From Nostoc sp. FACHB-892 (GTDB lineage Bacteria > Cyanobacteriota > Cyanobacteriia > Cyanobacteriales > Nostocaceae): DNA of 64,000 nucleotides. Position 1 is the first letter of the stretch. Every line of letters starts with the position of its first letter. This document shows positions 54,204 through 62,097 of this stretch, one piece after another. The notes beneath the pieces were generated by a model. That model was not told the DNA's origin, ran no database searches, and saw only the letters and a list, made by a program, of their open reading frames with translations. The stretch lies in contig NZ_JACJTR010000017.1 in assembly GCF_014698795.1 (NCBI RefSeq), positions 62,001 to 126,000 of the forward strand, in the 5' to 3' direction. The translations under genes were made by a program, and so were the position numbers.

Positions 54204-55214
54204 TTATCCTTGCTCTTTCAATACTTGAGCTGCTAGCAACGCTAATGCTGCTGTACCAGCGATCGCACCCCACTGAAGAACCGGATTTTTTTCTAGCCAG
54301 TCGGAAACACTAGGTATAACCAAGTGACTATAATCTCCGTTAACTCTGTCGTCTTCAGCAACAGGTTCGTAAAAATTATTTGATGCATCTTCAGATTTCG
54401 GCTCGGAACTATGCTGTAACTTGAAGCCGATAAGCAGTAACAGTGAATCTACTAATGGTGGTGAGACGCGCTGTACCAAATCTAATATTTTAGCTACATC
54501 CCCAACTAAGTAGTCACGAGTTGGATGTTCAGCTACGTAGAGGATGGCATCAGCTACAAGTTTAGGCTCGTAGTAAGGTGGTATCCCGGCAGGCTTTACG
54601 CCTAATTTCGTCCGACCATTGTTCCAGAAGGGACTGTTAATCACCCCTGGCTTTACACTTGTAACACTGATAGGCCATTTTTCGTGTTGCAACTCAACGC
54701 GCATCGCTTCGATAAAACCCTCGACCCCATGCTTGGCTGCCGAGTAAGCACTTTGGTAGGGGAGCGATCGCGTACCTTCCACTGAAGAGACATGGATTAA
54801 TGCCCCCCGTCCTTCACGCTTCAGATGGGGTAGGGCTGCCATTGCACCATACACCTGTCCCATCAGATCGACATCAATAACATGCTTAAACTCTTCTGGT
54901 GTTGTATTGTCGAAAGTCGCAAAGATACCGATAGCAGGGACATGTACCCATGTATCGAGTCGCCCGTAGACTTCCACAGTTTTATCTGCAATCGCCTTAA
55001 CTTGGTCAAATACTTGCACATCAGCTACGCAATAAGTTGCCTCGCCGCCAAAGCTGCGAATTTCTTCTACTAAAGACTGTAGCTTCGATTCACCACGAGC
55101 CGAGACTACCACTTTTGCCCCGCGTCTAGCAAACTCAAGAGCTGTGATCCGTCCGATACCACTGGAGGCTCCAACGACGGAAACAACCTGTTGATTGATT
55201 GGCTTTAATTTCAT
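54204..55214 (-). CDS. SDR family oxidoreductase with C-terminal membrane-anchor extension
   Basis: A 336-residue SDR with GASSGIGRITALEFA, VHVPAIG (in place of NNAG), IHVSSVEGTRSLPYQ with the catalytic YSAAKHGVEGFIEAMRVEL, and SVKPGVINSPF. An extra 80-residue tail ends in a hydrophobic helix (VLQWGAIAGTAALALLAAQVL). It is divergent in function from PhaB but lies in the same strand block, beginning about 100 bp after the hydrolase gene. Substrate unknown. Confidence 0.87.
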   Translation of the reverse strand: MKLKPINQQVVSVVGASSGIGRITALEFARRGAKVVVSARGESKLQSLVEEIRSFGGEATYCVADVQVFDQVKAIADKTVEVYGRLDTWVHVPAIGIFATFDNTTPEEFKHVIDVDLMGQVYGAMAALPHLKREGRGALIHVSSVEGTRSLPYQSAYSAAKHGVEGFIEAMRVELQHEKWPISVTSVKPGVINSPFWNNGRTKLGVKPAGIPPYYEPKLVADAILYVAEHPTRDYLVGDVAKILDLVQRVSPPLVDSLLLLIGFKLQHSSEPKSEDASNNFYEPVAEDDRVNGDYSHLVIPSVSDWLEKNPVLQWGAIAGTAALALLAAQVLKEQG

Positions 55215-55312
55215 AAGTAGTTACTCCTTAAAAGGGATTGGGGATTGGGGATTGGGTACTGGGGATTGGGAATTAAAATTCATTCCTAGAGTCCCTAGTT
55301 CCCAGTCCCCAT

Positions 55313-56158
55313 TCACAAATGACAAGCAAGAAACTGGTTTAATGCGTCGGTAAATAATTCGGGACGCTCGACTTGGGGTAAGTGGCCACAATTGGGTATC
55401 AAAGCTAGGTGTCCTTGCTTTAGACGGCTGACTGCATCTTGAGCTTGGTAATTTGGCAAAACTAAGTCATTAATACCCCATACAACCAGGGTAGGCATCT
55501 CTATCTTTGGTAGGTATTCAAGTGCTATCTGCTTCTGTCCTAAAACATATAGTTGAGAACGCAGTATAGATAAATTGGCTTCTAGGAAGCCTGGAACAAG
55601 CCCTAGCCGCTCTTGTTCTGCTAACCATGCGTTGGGAACTTGCAAGGGATTGGCAAAAAGCAACGCCGCCCGTGACCAAGCCCTTTGCTTTGCGCCCAAA
55701 GGTGTTTTGCTCCAGGCGATCGCTAACTCTCCATACCAGGGCAAAGTCAAATTTGACAGAATTGGGTTGACCACTTGGCTAAATCCCATACTGTCTACCA
55801 GTACTAATGCTGGTACACGTTCGGGGTTTGACAATGCATAGCGCAAAGCAATCAAACCACCTAAAGAATTACCTACTAATACTGCCCGTTGAATTTCTAA
55901 AGCGTTGAGAAAATCGGCTAAGAATTCTGTCAAAAATTCCAGCGAATATTCACGCTTGGGTTTAGCACTATCCCCGGAACCTGGGAAATCTATGGCTATG
56001 ATACGATGTTTAGCTCCCAAGGTAGGTATTACCCAAGACCAATCTATAGCGCTATCACCGACTCCATGTAGCAGCACTAACGGTGGATCATCATTACCGC
56101 CACTCAAGTAGCGAATATTGAGTCCATTTACATTTATTTGCCGCTTTTCAAATCCCAT
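55313..56158 (-). CDS. Alpha/beta hydrolase
   Basis: A 281-residue enzyme starting MGFEKRQINVNGLNIRYLSGG. Oxyanion-hole text is VLLHGVGDSAIDWSW, the nucleophile elbow is LVGNSLGGLIALRYA (Ser in GNSLGG), the acid is in WGINDLVLPN and the catalytic His is in IPNCGHLPQVERPE. It resembles haloalkane dehalogenase/esterase-type hydrolases. It lies 143 bp downstream of phaB on the same strand, so a role in polymer or hydroxyacyl-ester turnover is possible but unproven. GTG 56164 would be an alternative start. Confidence 0.87.
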   Translation of the reverse strand: MGFEKRQINVNGLNIRYLSGGNDDPPLVLLHGVGDSAIDWSWVIPTLGAKHRIIAIDFPGSGDSAKPKREYSLEFLTEFLADFLNALEIQRAVLVGNSLGGLIALRYALSNPERVPALVLVDSMGFSQVVNPILSNLTLPWYGELAIAWSKTPLGAKQRAWSRAALLFANPLQVPNAWLAEQERLGLVPGFLEANLSILRSQLYVLGQKQIALEYLPKIEMPTLVVWGINDLVLPNYQAQDAVSRLKQGHLALIPNCGHLPQVERPELFTDALNQFLACHL

Positions 56159-56300
56159 ATCCACAGTTGAGTTACTCCCAATATTTTGAATTTGTCATTT
56201 ATTAAAGACTGAGGCTTTGAAGAGGCAGGGGGGAGGGAGCAGGGAGCAAGGGAGAAGATATTACCTAATAACCCCCAGTCCCCAATCCCCCATGCCCCAC

Positions 56301-57023
56301 TCATGTATGATGAGCGCCGTTGACTCGTACAACTGAACCAGTGACGTAGCTGCTGGCTATTGGCGAAAGCAGAAACGCTACTGCCCAAGCAACCTCTTCT
56401 GGTTTCCCAAAGCGAGACAGGGGAATCTCAGATAAAATTCGTTGCTTGACTTTATCTGAAATCGGGGTGAGCATATCAGTCTCAATAAATCCCGGTGACA
56501 CAGTATTAGCCCGCACTCCGTAACGCGCCGCTTCTAGAGCCAAAGATTTTGTCAAGCCAATCGTTCCTGCCTTGGATGCTGCGTAGTTTGTCTGACCGAG
56601 ATTTCCGCGTTCGCCGGAAATTGAAGTGATACAGACAACAGAGCCAGAACGCCGTTCGTACATCTTGGGAATAACGGGTTTTAAGGTGTTGTAGACTCCT
56701 TTCAAGTTAGTGTCGATTACTGCATCCCAGTCTGCCGTTGTCAGTTTTGGGAAAAAATTGTCTCGTGTAATTCCAGCATTAGCGACAACCCCGTAAATTG
56801 GGCCAAGTTGCTCTTCAACCTTTTGTGTCACTGCCTCCATAGCTGCTTTATCGGTGACATCGGCTGAGATTGCCAAACTCCCCATCTGCGGATTGTCATC
56901 GCTGCGGTAGGTATAAGCTACTTTAGCTCCCAACTCCAAAAGCAGATTGACGATCGCAGCTCCAATTCCCCGATTACCGCCAGTTACCAAAACCACTTGA
57001 TCTTCCAATCCCAAACCTGCCAT
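56301..57023 (-). CDS. phaB: Acetoacetyl-CoA reductase
   Basis: A 240-residue NADPH-dependent SDR making (R)-3-hydroxybutyryl-CoA for polymer synthesis. Motifs are VTGGNRGIGAAIV, NAGITRDNFFPKLT (the typical PhaB/FabG block), CITSISGERGNLGQTNYAASKAGTIG and VSPGFIETDM. FabG is an alternative by sequence class, but position just after phaA, 60 bp downstream, favours PhaB. Confidence 0.88.
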   Translation of the reverse strand: MAGLGLEDQVVLVTGGNRGIGAAIVNLLLELGAKVAYTYRSDDNPQMGSLAISADVTDKAAMEAVTQKVEEQLGPIYGVVANAGITRDNFFPKLTTADWDAVIDTNLKGVYNTLKPVIPKMYERRSGSVVCITSISGERGNLGQTNYAASKAGTIGLTKSLALEAARYGVRANTVSPGFIETDMLTPISDKVKQRILSEIPLSRFGKPEEVAWAVAFLLSPIASSYVTGSVVRVNGAHHT

Positions 57024-57083
57024 AACTTAAACCAATTCAAAATTCCTATCTGGCACTCTTAATTACGAACTACGAATTACGAC

Positions 57084-58277
57084 TTATCTCAGCCTCTCCA
57101 GTGCGATCGCAGTACCGCCACCAGTCCCGTGACAAACTGCTGCTAATCCAAACTGCCCATTTTGCTGCTGCAAAGCGTTGAGCAGTGTTACTAAGATTCG
57201 CGCTCCTGAAGCGCCAATGGGATGCCCTAAAGCGATCGCCCCGCCATAGACATTTAATTTTTCATAAGGAACGCCCAACTCCCGATTGAACAATACATTG
57301 CTCAAAGCAAATGCTTCGTTGTTTTCAAACAAATCAAAATCATAGATTTTCATTTTGAGTTTGTCTAAAAGTTTGTTCACTGCCATGATGGGAACTTCGG
57401 GGAACCGCCAAGATTCTCCCCCTGTCCAGACTCCGCCAATCAGCCGTGCTACAGGATTGAGTTGGTAGCGTTCTACTGCTGTTTTACTTGCCAAAACTAG
57501 AGCTGCTGCTCCATCGGATATTTGACTGCTGTTACCAGCCGTGAACACACCATCCGATCTAAAAGTAGGCTTAAGTCCAGCAAGGGTTTTTAAAGTGGTT
57601 TCGGGGCGAATTCCTTCATCTTGATCTACAACTTGCAAACCTTTCTTACCCGCAACCTCAATTGGTACAATCTCTTGTTGAAATAAGCCTTTCTCAGTCG
57701 CTTCGGCTGCTCTAGCTTGGGACAAGAAAGCTACTTCATCCAATTCATCCCGCGTAATTTGGTAAGCAGTTGCCAGTTGTTCTGCTTGCTCTCCCATCGT
57801 TTCCCCACTGATGGGATCGGTGAGTCCGTCTTGGAGTAAAACATCGGTGAGTTGTTCTGGTGAACCTAATAAGGATTTGTATCCCCATCTAGCTCGTTGC
57901 GATAACAAAAACCCCGTCTGGGACATAGATTCCATGCCTCCAGCAAGTACCATTTGGGCATCACCAGAACGAATTGCACTAACACCGTTAATAGCACTCA
58001 TCATTCCTGATGAACACACCATATTTACTGCATATCCATTCACCTTTTGCGGAATCCCAGTTTTGAAAGCTGCTTGACGAGGCAATGACTGTCCATGTCC
58101 GGCGCTAAGTACATTACCAAAAATATACAAGTCTAAAGCTTCTCCTGATACTCCGGCTCGTTCTAAGGCTGCACGCATGGCGATCGCACCTAAGTCTACT
58201 GGAGACAAATCTGCTAAGACACCTCCAAACCTACCAAGCGGTGTGCGTACTGCTGAGACAATATAAACTTCTTCCAT
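57084..58277 (-). CDS. phaA: Acetyl-CoA C-acetyltransferase (beta-ketothiolase)
   Basis: A 397-residue thiolase, condensing two acetyl-CoA to acetoacetyl-CoA. The acyl-Cys is in VNMVCSSGMMSAING, GGMESMSQTGFL follows, and the C-terminal part carries NVYGGAIALGHPIGASG (catalytic His) and VCHGTGGGTAIALE (second Cys). Starts at 58277 (MEEVYIVSAVRTPLGRF), the family-like N-terminus; ATG 58286 is possible. It is followed by phaB, and phaC lies 294 bp upstream. Together they make poly-3-hydroxybutyrate. Confidence 0.93.
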   Translation of the reverse strand: MEEVYIVSAVRTPLGRFGGVLADLSPVDLGAIAMRAALERAGVSGEALDLYIFGNVLSAGHGQSLPRQAAFKTGIPQKVNGYAVNMVCSSGMMSAINGVSAIRSGDAQMVLAGGMESMSQTGFLLSQRARWGYKSLLGSPEQLTDVLLQDGLTDPISGETMGEQAEQLATAYQITRDELDEVAFLSQARAAEATEKGLFQQEIVPIEVAGKKGLQVVDQDEGIRPETTLKTLAGLKPTFRSDGVFTAGNSSQISDGAAALVLASKTAVERYQLNPVARLIGGVWTGGESWRFPEVPIMAVNKLLDKLKMKIYDFDLFENNEAFALSNVLFNRELGVPYEKLNVYGGAIALGHPIGASGARILVTLLNALQQQNGQFGLAAVCHGTGGGTAIALERLR

Positions 58278-58289
58278 ACTTCTCATCAC

Positions 58290-58570
58290 GTTGGTGAATT
58301 AAAAATTGAAAGTAATAAAATAAATGTATTTTTTAAATAGATTCCTATTTATAATTTTGCTAATAATTGCTTTGAATTTAATGATTGTTTTACTAAATTC
58401 AGTGCATTTAAAAAACAAAATTAACTTACTTAACAATAATTTACAATAATATTTTTAGCAAAAAATCAATCTTTAGAAATAAAAAATAGTATAGTCGTCC
58501 ACCCAAAGAAAGGACGTCATATTAAACAATTTTGTATTTTAGAATACAAACATTTGAGAAAGCGAATATT
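58290..58570. other. AT-rich spacer between phaC and phaA
   Basis: 281 bp, very AT-rich, no gene seen. It may carry the phaAB promoter, since it is longer than the other gaps in the cluster. Confidence 0.4.
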
Positions 58571-59626
58571 TTATTCTCGCGCCTTCAGCCAATCAGCAAT
58601 CGTTGGCGGTAGGTCTTTTTGAACTTTGCCGCTTACATACATACCAATATGTCCAACTGGAAACGAGCGCACTGTATAGTCAACACTGCCAACATATTTC
58701 TCAAGAGCTAAAGATGATGCTGGTAAAACTAGATGATCCTGTTCGGCATAAATGTTTAAAATTGGGATGCGGATATTTCGCAAATCTACTCGCTTATCGC
58801 CAATCTCAATTTGACCTTTAATTAATTTGTTTCCTTGATAGAAGTCCTTAATAAACTGCCGAAAAGTCTCTCCAGCTTGATCTGGACTGTCAAAAATCCA
58901 CTTTTCCATGCGGAGAAAATTGAGTAGTTTGTCCTCATACTCAACAATCTCCAGTAGGTCAATATACTTTTTGACACCTAACTGAAAAGGCTTCAGCATT
59001 ACGAAGACAAAGTTGAGAAAGTTGCCAGGAATGTTACCTAAAGTGTCAACTAGAAGATCCACATCTAATGCTTGTGTCCCTAAACTGGTTCCACTCCAGA
59101 CATTGAGAAGTCCTTCATTGATGTGAAAATCGACTGGCGTAACCATAGTAATCAGGTTTTTTACCTTTTCTGGGTAAAGGGAACTGTAGCAAAGACTGAA
59201 GGTTCCCCCCTGGCAAATTCCCAATAAGTTAATCTGCTCTAAGTTGTGGCGATCGCGGATGACATCTACACAGTTATTAATATACCCATTGATGTATTTA
59301 TCAATAGTCAGCCAGCGATCGTCTTGGTTAGGATATCCCCAATCAATCAAGTAAACATCTAGATCAAGATTGAGTAAATTGGCAACAAGCGATCGCCCCT
59401 CTTGTAAATCTACAATGTAGGGACGGTTAACTAACGCATAAACAATTAGGATCGGAATATTAAATAAGTTTTTCGCCTGTGATTGGAAGTGATATAGTAC
59501 TACCTTGTCTTCCCGGTAGACTTCTTGCTTAGGTGTAACCCCAATGTCAATCTCTTGTTCGCGCAGGCGGTTAAAAATATCTACGCCCTTAACCAGCTTT
59601 TCGATTAGTTCGATAGACTCGTGCAT
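58571..59626 (-). CDS. phaC: Class III poly(3-hydroxyalkanoate) synthase subunit PhaC
   Basis: The catalytic subunit polymerises 3-hydroxyacyl-CoA. The 351-residue length (ATG 59626, MHESIELIEKLVKGVDIF) is right for class III. The lipase-like box is LLGICQGGTFSLCYS with the nucleophilic Cys in GICQGG; the acid is in YAEQDHLVLPAS and the His in PVGHIGMYVSG. DWGYPNQDDRW is the conserved substrate-channel block. A PhaE partner is required and is encoded upstream (60096-60482). Confidence 0.95.
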   Translation of the reverse strand: MHESIELIEKLVKGVDIFNRLREQEIDIGVTPKQEVYREDKVVLYHFQSQAKNLFNIPILIVYALVNRPYIVDLQEGRSLVANLLNLDLDVYLIDWGYPNQDDRWLTIDKYINGYINNCVDVIRDRHNLEQINLLGICQGGTFSLCYSSLYPEKVKNLITMVTPVDFHINEGLLNVWSGTSLGTQALDVDLLVDTLGNIPGNFLNFVFVMLKPFQLGVKKYIDLLEIVEYEDKLLNFLRMEKWIFDSPDQAGETFRQFIKDFYQGNKLIKGQIEIGDKRVDLRNIRIPILNIYAEQDHLVLPASSLALEKYVGSVDYTVRSFPVGHIGMYVSGKVQKDLPPTIADWLKARE

Positions 59627-59817
59627 CGTTTTTTGATAACATCTTGGATGAAAAAAAGTAAAGTTCAAACCTCAGAAAAATATGGCAGTGCTTCCACCCA
59701 AATAAGGGTTTTTCATAAACTCAAAGCACTACCATACATTTTGCTGAGGACTATGTTATATCTGAAATTCTTCAATGTCATCAAAAAAACAAAAATTTCG
59801 TGTTTCAATAAATAGGA

Positions 59818-59994
59818 TTAGAATCGAATAAGCCCGTAATAAGCACTTACAGCAGCTAGGATAATTGTTATAACTCCCAGTGATGTGCTAAGTAGAAATT
59901 GGGCAGAGGTTTTCTTATTGAGAGCTTCTTTGCTTCCACCTTCAAGTGTTGTCCGTTCGGTATTGTTAGAATTGGTTACGTTCTCAGTGTTCAT
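59818..59994 (-). CDS. 58-residue single-span membrane protein between phaE and phaC
   Basis: A short frame starting ATG (complement of 59992-59994) encodes MNTENVTNSNNTERTTLEGG, then a polar-to-hydrophobic segment (QFLLSTSLGVITIILAAVSAYYG) and the end LIRF, stop at 59818-59820. The composition (polar, acidic N-terminus and a single helix) looks like a real small membrane protein. A phasin-like or granule role is only suggested by its place. I do not recognise a family. The remaining gap to phaC (59627-59817) holds nothing evident. Confidence 0.6.
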   Translation of the reverse strand: MNTENVTNSNNTERTTLEGGSKEALNKKTSAQFLLSTSLGVITIILAAVSAYYGLIRF

Positions 59995-60095
59995 GTTCTT
60001 ATCTTATTTGATTACTTATTACAATTTCGCCTCTAATCCCAAAAACCACATCTAGCTTTAGGATTAACAAAAAAGGTAGAAATAAGTAGATGTAA

Positions 60096-60482
60096 TTAAA
60101 TCTGACTTTCATCCCCCTGATTACAAATCGGCAGATCAAGATTCTTGCGAACTCCTTCTAGCAGGTGTTGTTGTTCAACCCAATAACTCATGCCTACCTT
60201 CAAGAATTTCCCTTGAATTGCCTGGGCATCTTCTGAACGGAACTTCTGTGCAAATTCTCGGTCAAATATATTACTCCAGACTTCCAGAAACTGTCGCCAA
60301 TCCTCAATTGTTTCACCCTTGGCTTCGTAAGAGGCCAACTCCCGCGTCAGTTCCGAAAATGCCTTTATCCAAATATCTGCCAGCACTAACTGATAGTCAA
60401 AGCTAGCTTGGGATAGCTGGATTAAGGCATCAAAAGTTTTTAGGACTTGGCTGATTTCACAGGTATGCTGCTGTGTACGCAT
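60096..60482 (-). CDS. phaE: Short PHA synthase subunit PhaE-like protein
   Basis: A 128-residue protein starting MRTQQHTCEISQVLKTFDALI, with GGAG eight nucleotides upstream. The main segment, YEAKGETIEDWRQFLEVWSNIFDREFAQKFRSEDAQAIQGKFLKVGMSYWVEQQHLLE, matches the C-terminal core of class III PhaE (w..w....d..fa...rs..f....g....am.yr). Usual PhaE is about 330 residues; the N-terminal two thirds are missing here. A TTG start at 60560 would add 26 residues. It is on the same strand as phaC. Either a truncated but working stabiliser or a degenerate gene. Confidence 0.75.
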   Translation of the reverse strand: MRTQQHTCEISQVLKTFDALIQLSQASFDYQLVLADIWIKAFSELTRELASYEAKGETIEDWRQFLEVWSNIFDREFAQKFRSEDAQAIQGKFLKVGMSYWVEQQHLLEGVRKNLDLPICNQGDESQI

Positions 60483-60611
60483 CAGGTTTACTCCGTTATT
60501 TTTCTTAAGATAATCCGCACAATAATCGCTATCAGAATTCGTTAAAAATTCTGGATTCAATGCACAGATATAGCAACACCTATGACAAACCTTTTTGTTT
60601 TGAACAAAGTG

Positions 60612-61181
60612 CTAGTTTCCCTCACCATTTGAAGCCTGCGCGGAATCATAAACGCCCCAATATTCAATACCGCGATCGCGTAATATTGGTTCAACGCGAT
60701 GAATCTCTTCTTGTGAGCCTTCTAGTATGAGCAAATAATAACTCTGCTGGAGGCGATCGCTATAAACTCTGGCTTTCTCTTCGGGTATGCCTAAATCGCC
60801 TAATGCCTTGAGTAAATTCTGATTTGCTGCGGCTCCCACAGCAACACCTCCTACGCTGCTGACTAATGCTACACCTACAGAACCTGCTGCGAGTACAGCT
60901 CCTAAGCCAGGAAGTGCCAGACTACTCAAACCAACTAACACACTACCCCAAGTACTTGCTGCCAGTGCCTCTCTTACTGGCCCGCTTGTATTGACATCTT
61001 GATCACCGATGCGATCGCTCATCTGCGCCTCACCTACGCGATCGCCCTGATCCGCATCTTTAGCAATGACAGAAACTTTCTCCATAGGAAAGTTTGCAGT
61101 TTTCAATTCATTAATTGCCTGCTCTATTCCTTGAGAATTAGCAAATACTCCTAATGCACGTATTGTATCTTTAGTTATCAT
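60612..61181 (-). CDS. General stress protein with YflT-like domain
   Basis: A 189-residue protein starting MITKDTIRALGVFANSQGIEQAIN. A ferredoxin-like YflT domain spans residues 8-55 and 130-180 (ELKTANFPMEKVSVIAKDAD; LQQSYYLLILEGSQEEIHRVEPILRDRGIEYWGVYD), with a Gly/Ala-rich hydrophobic segment between (GLSSLALPGLGAVLAAGSVG). Related proteins are heat- or salt-induced. It begins the stress-related group next to HliP. Confidence 0.82.
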   Translation of the reverse strand: MITKDTIRALGVFANSQGIEQAINELKTANFPMEKVSVIAKDADQGDRVGEAQMSDRIGDQDVNTSGPVREALAASTWGSVLVGLSSLALPGLGAVLAAGSVGVALVSSVGGVAVGAAANQNLLKALGDLGIPEEKARVYSDRLQQSYYLLILEGSQEEIHRVEPILRDRGIEYWGVYDSAQASNGEGN

Positions 61182-61323
61182 ATTTTCTCCTTCGCAATTG
61201 TATTAGTGCGTCCATCTATAACCTTGGCATTAGACTTTACATCACCAGTAAGTTAAGTACTAAGAGGCTACTAAGTTGTTCTTTATTGATTTCCCACAAC
61301 AGGGGATAAATATAAGCAAAGAT

Positions 61324-61530
61324 TTAACGAACCAAGTGGAGTACGTCACGTACTAAGCTATAGCCAGCTAAATCCCAAAGTAGGTAAGAAACAAAGCCAA
61401 TCATCGCTAAACGCCCATTCCACAACTCTTGTTGGGGATTCCACCCAATAATCCAAGCATTGCGATCGACACCGTTATAGGCTTTAGCTTCAGTAGATAG
61501 TTCAATCGTTTTATTAGTTTCAGTTGCCAT
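61324..61530 (-). CDS. High-light-inducible protein (HliP/SCP)
   Basis: A 68-residue one-helix chlorophyll-binding protein of thylakoids, involved in energy dissipation and photosystem assembly under high light. The CAB motif ELWNGRLAMIGFVSYLLWD carries the chlorophyll-ligand Glu and Asn. The N-terminal extension (MATETNKTIELSTEAKAYNG) is rather long. It stands as a single gene; the number of the paralogue cannot be told. Confidence 0.93.
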   Translation of the reverse strand: MATETNKTIELSTEAKAYNGVDRNAWIIGWNPQQELWNGRLAMIGFVSYLLWDLAGYSLVRDVLHLVR

Positions 61531-62097
61531 TGTAAATATTCCTTAATCACTCTCCTACATCCACATCTTAGTTACTATTACAGTTGCAGTTCTCTGTCTA
61601 TTGGGGAATCTGAAAGCGTCACAGGAAGGATCTGTAAGCATTGTCTAGACTTTTGATCCTTTGGGCGAAGAAGCATCAGGAACTTGATTAAAAAACCTTA
61701 CAAAATTTACCCAAAACAAAAACCTCATCCTGTCTCATGGGTCATTCCTCTCCTTAATAAGGCTACCGTGTACACAAAAGTCTTTTAAAGCTGCTTTATA
61801 CCTTAACCTGCAATGCTATTGCATCGAATCGTTATGCCATTGCATCGACTCGTTATGCTATTGCATCGACCTGCAATGCCATTGCATTGACTCGTTATGC
61901 CATTGCATCGACCTGCAATGCCATTACATTGACTCGTTATGCCATTGCATCGACCTGCAATGCCATTGCATTGACTCGTTATGCCATTGCATCGACCTGC
62001 AATGCCAATAAAGTTTTCTCAAAGTCCTCCTTTTTAAGGAGGATTTAGGAGGATCTAAAGTTTGTGATACATCACCCAGCACTTTTCAAACAGCCTC
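61531..62097. other. Repeat-rich spacer between HliP and crtO
   Basis: No gene. It contains ggctaccgtgtacacaaaagtctttt (61761-61786), similar to the left end of the 29777 MITE, then the 21-bp array, then the MITE core CTCAAAGTCCTCC... at about 62018-62056. The right terminal repeat is not found, so the element is decayed. Confidence 0.6.
61806..62007. repeat. Alternating 21-bp tandem repeat array
   Basis: Nine full units and one partial unit of 21 bp, mostly alternating between ACTCGTTATGCCATTGCATCG and ACCTGCAATGCCATTGCATTG, giving a 42-bp higher-order period. ATTGCAT is present in nearly every unit. The length of the unit is a multiple of three, yet stops interrupt the longest frames and no protein is supported. 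It lies inside a relative of the MITE at 29777. Confidence 0.9.

Noticed and set aside
61806-62007. CRISPR array
   Set aside because: Units are contiguous 21-mers with no unique spacers between them, and no cas genes are nearby.
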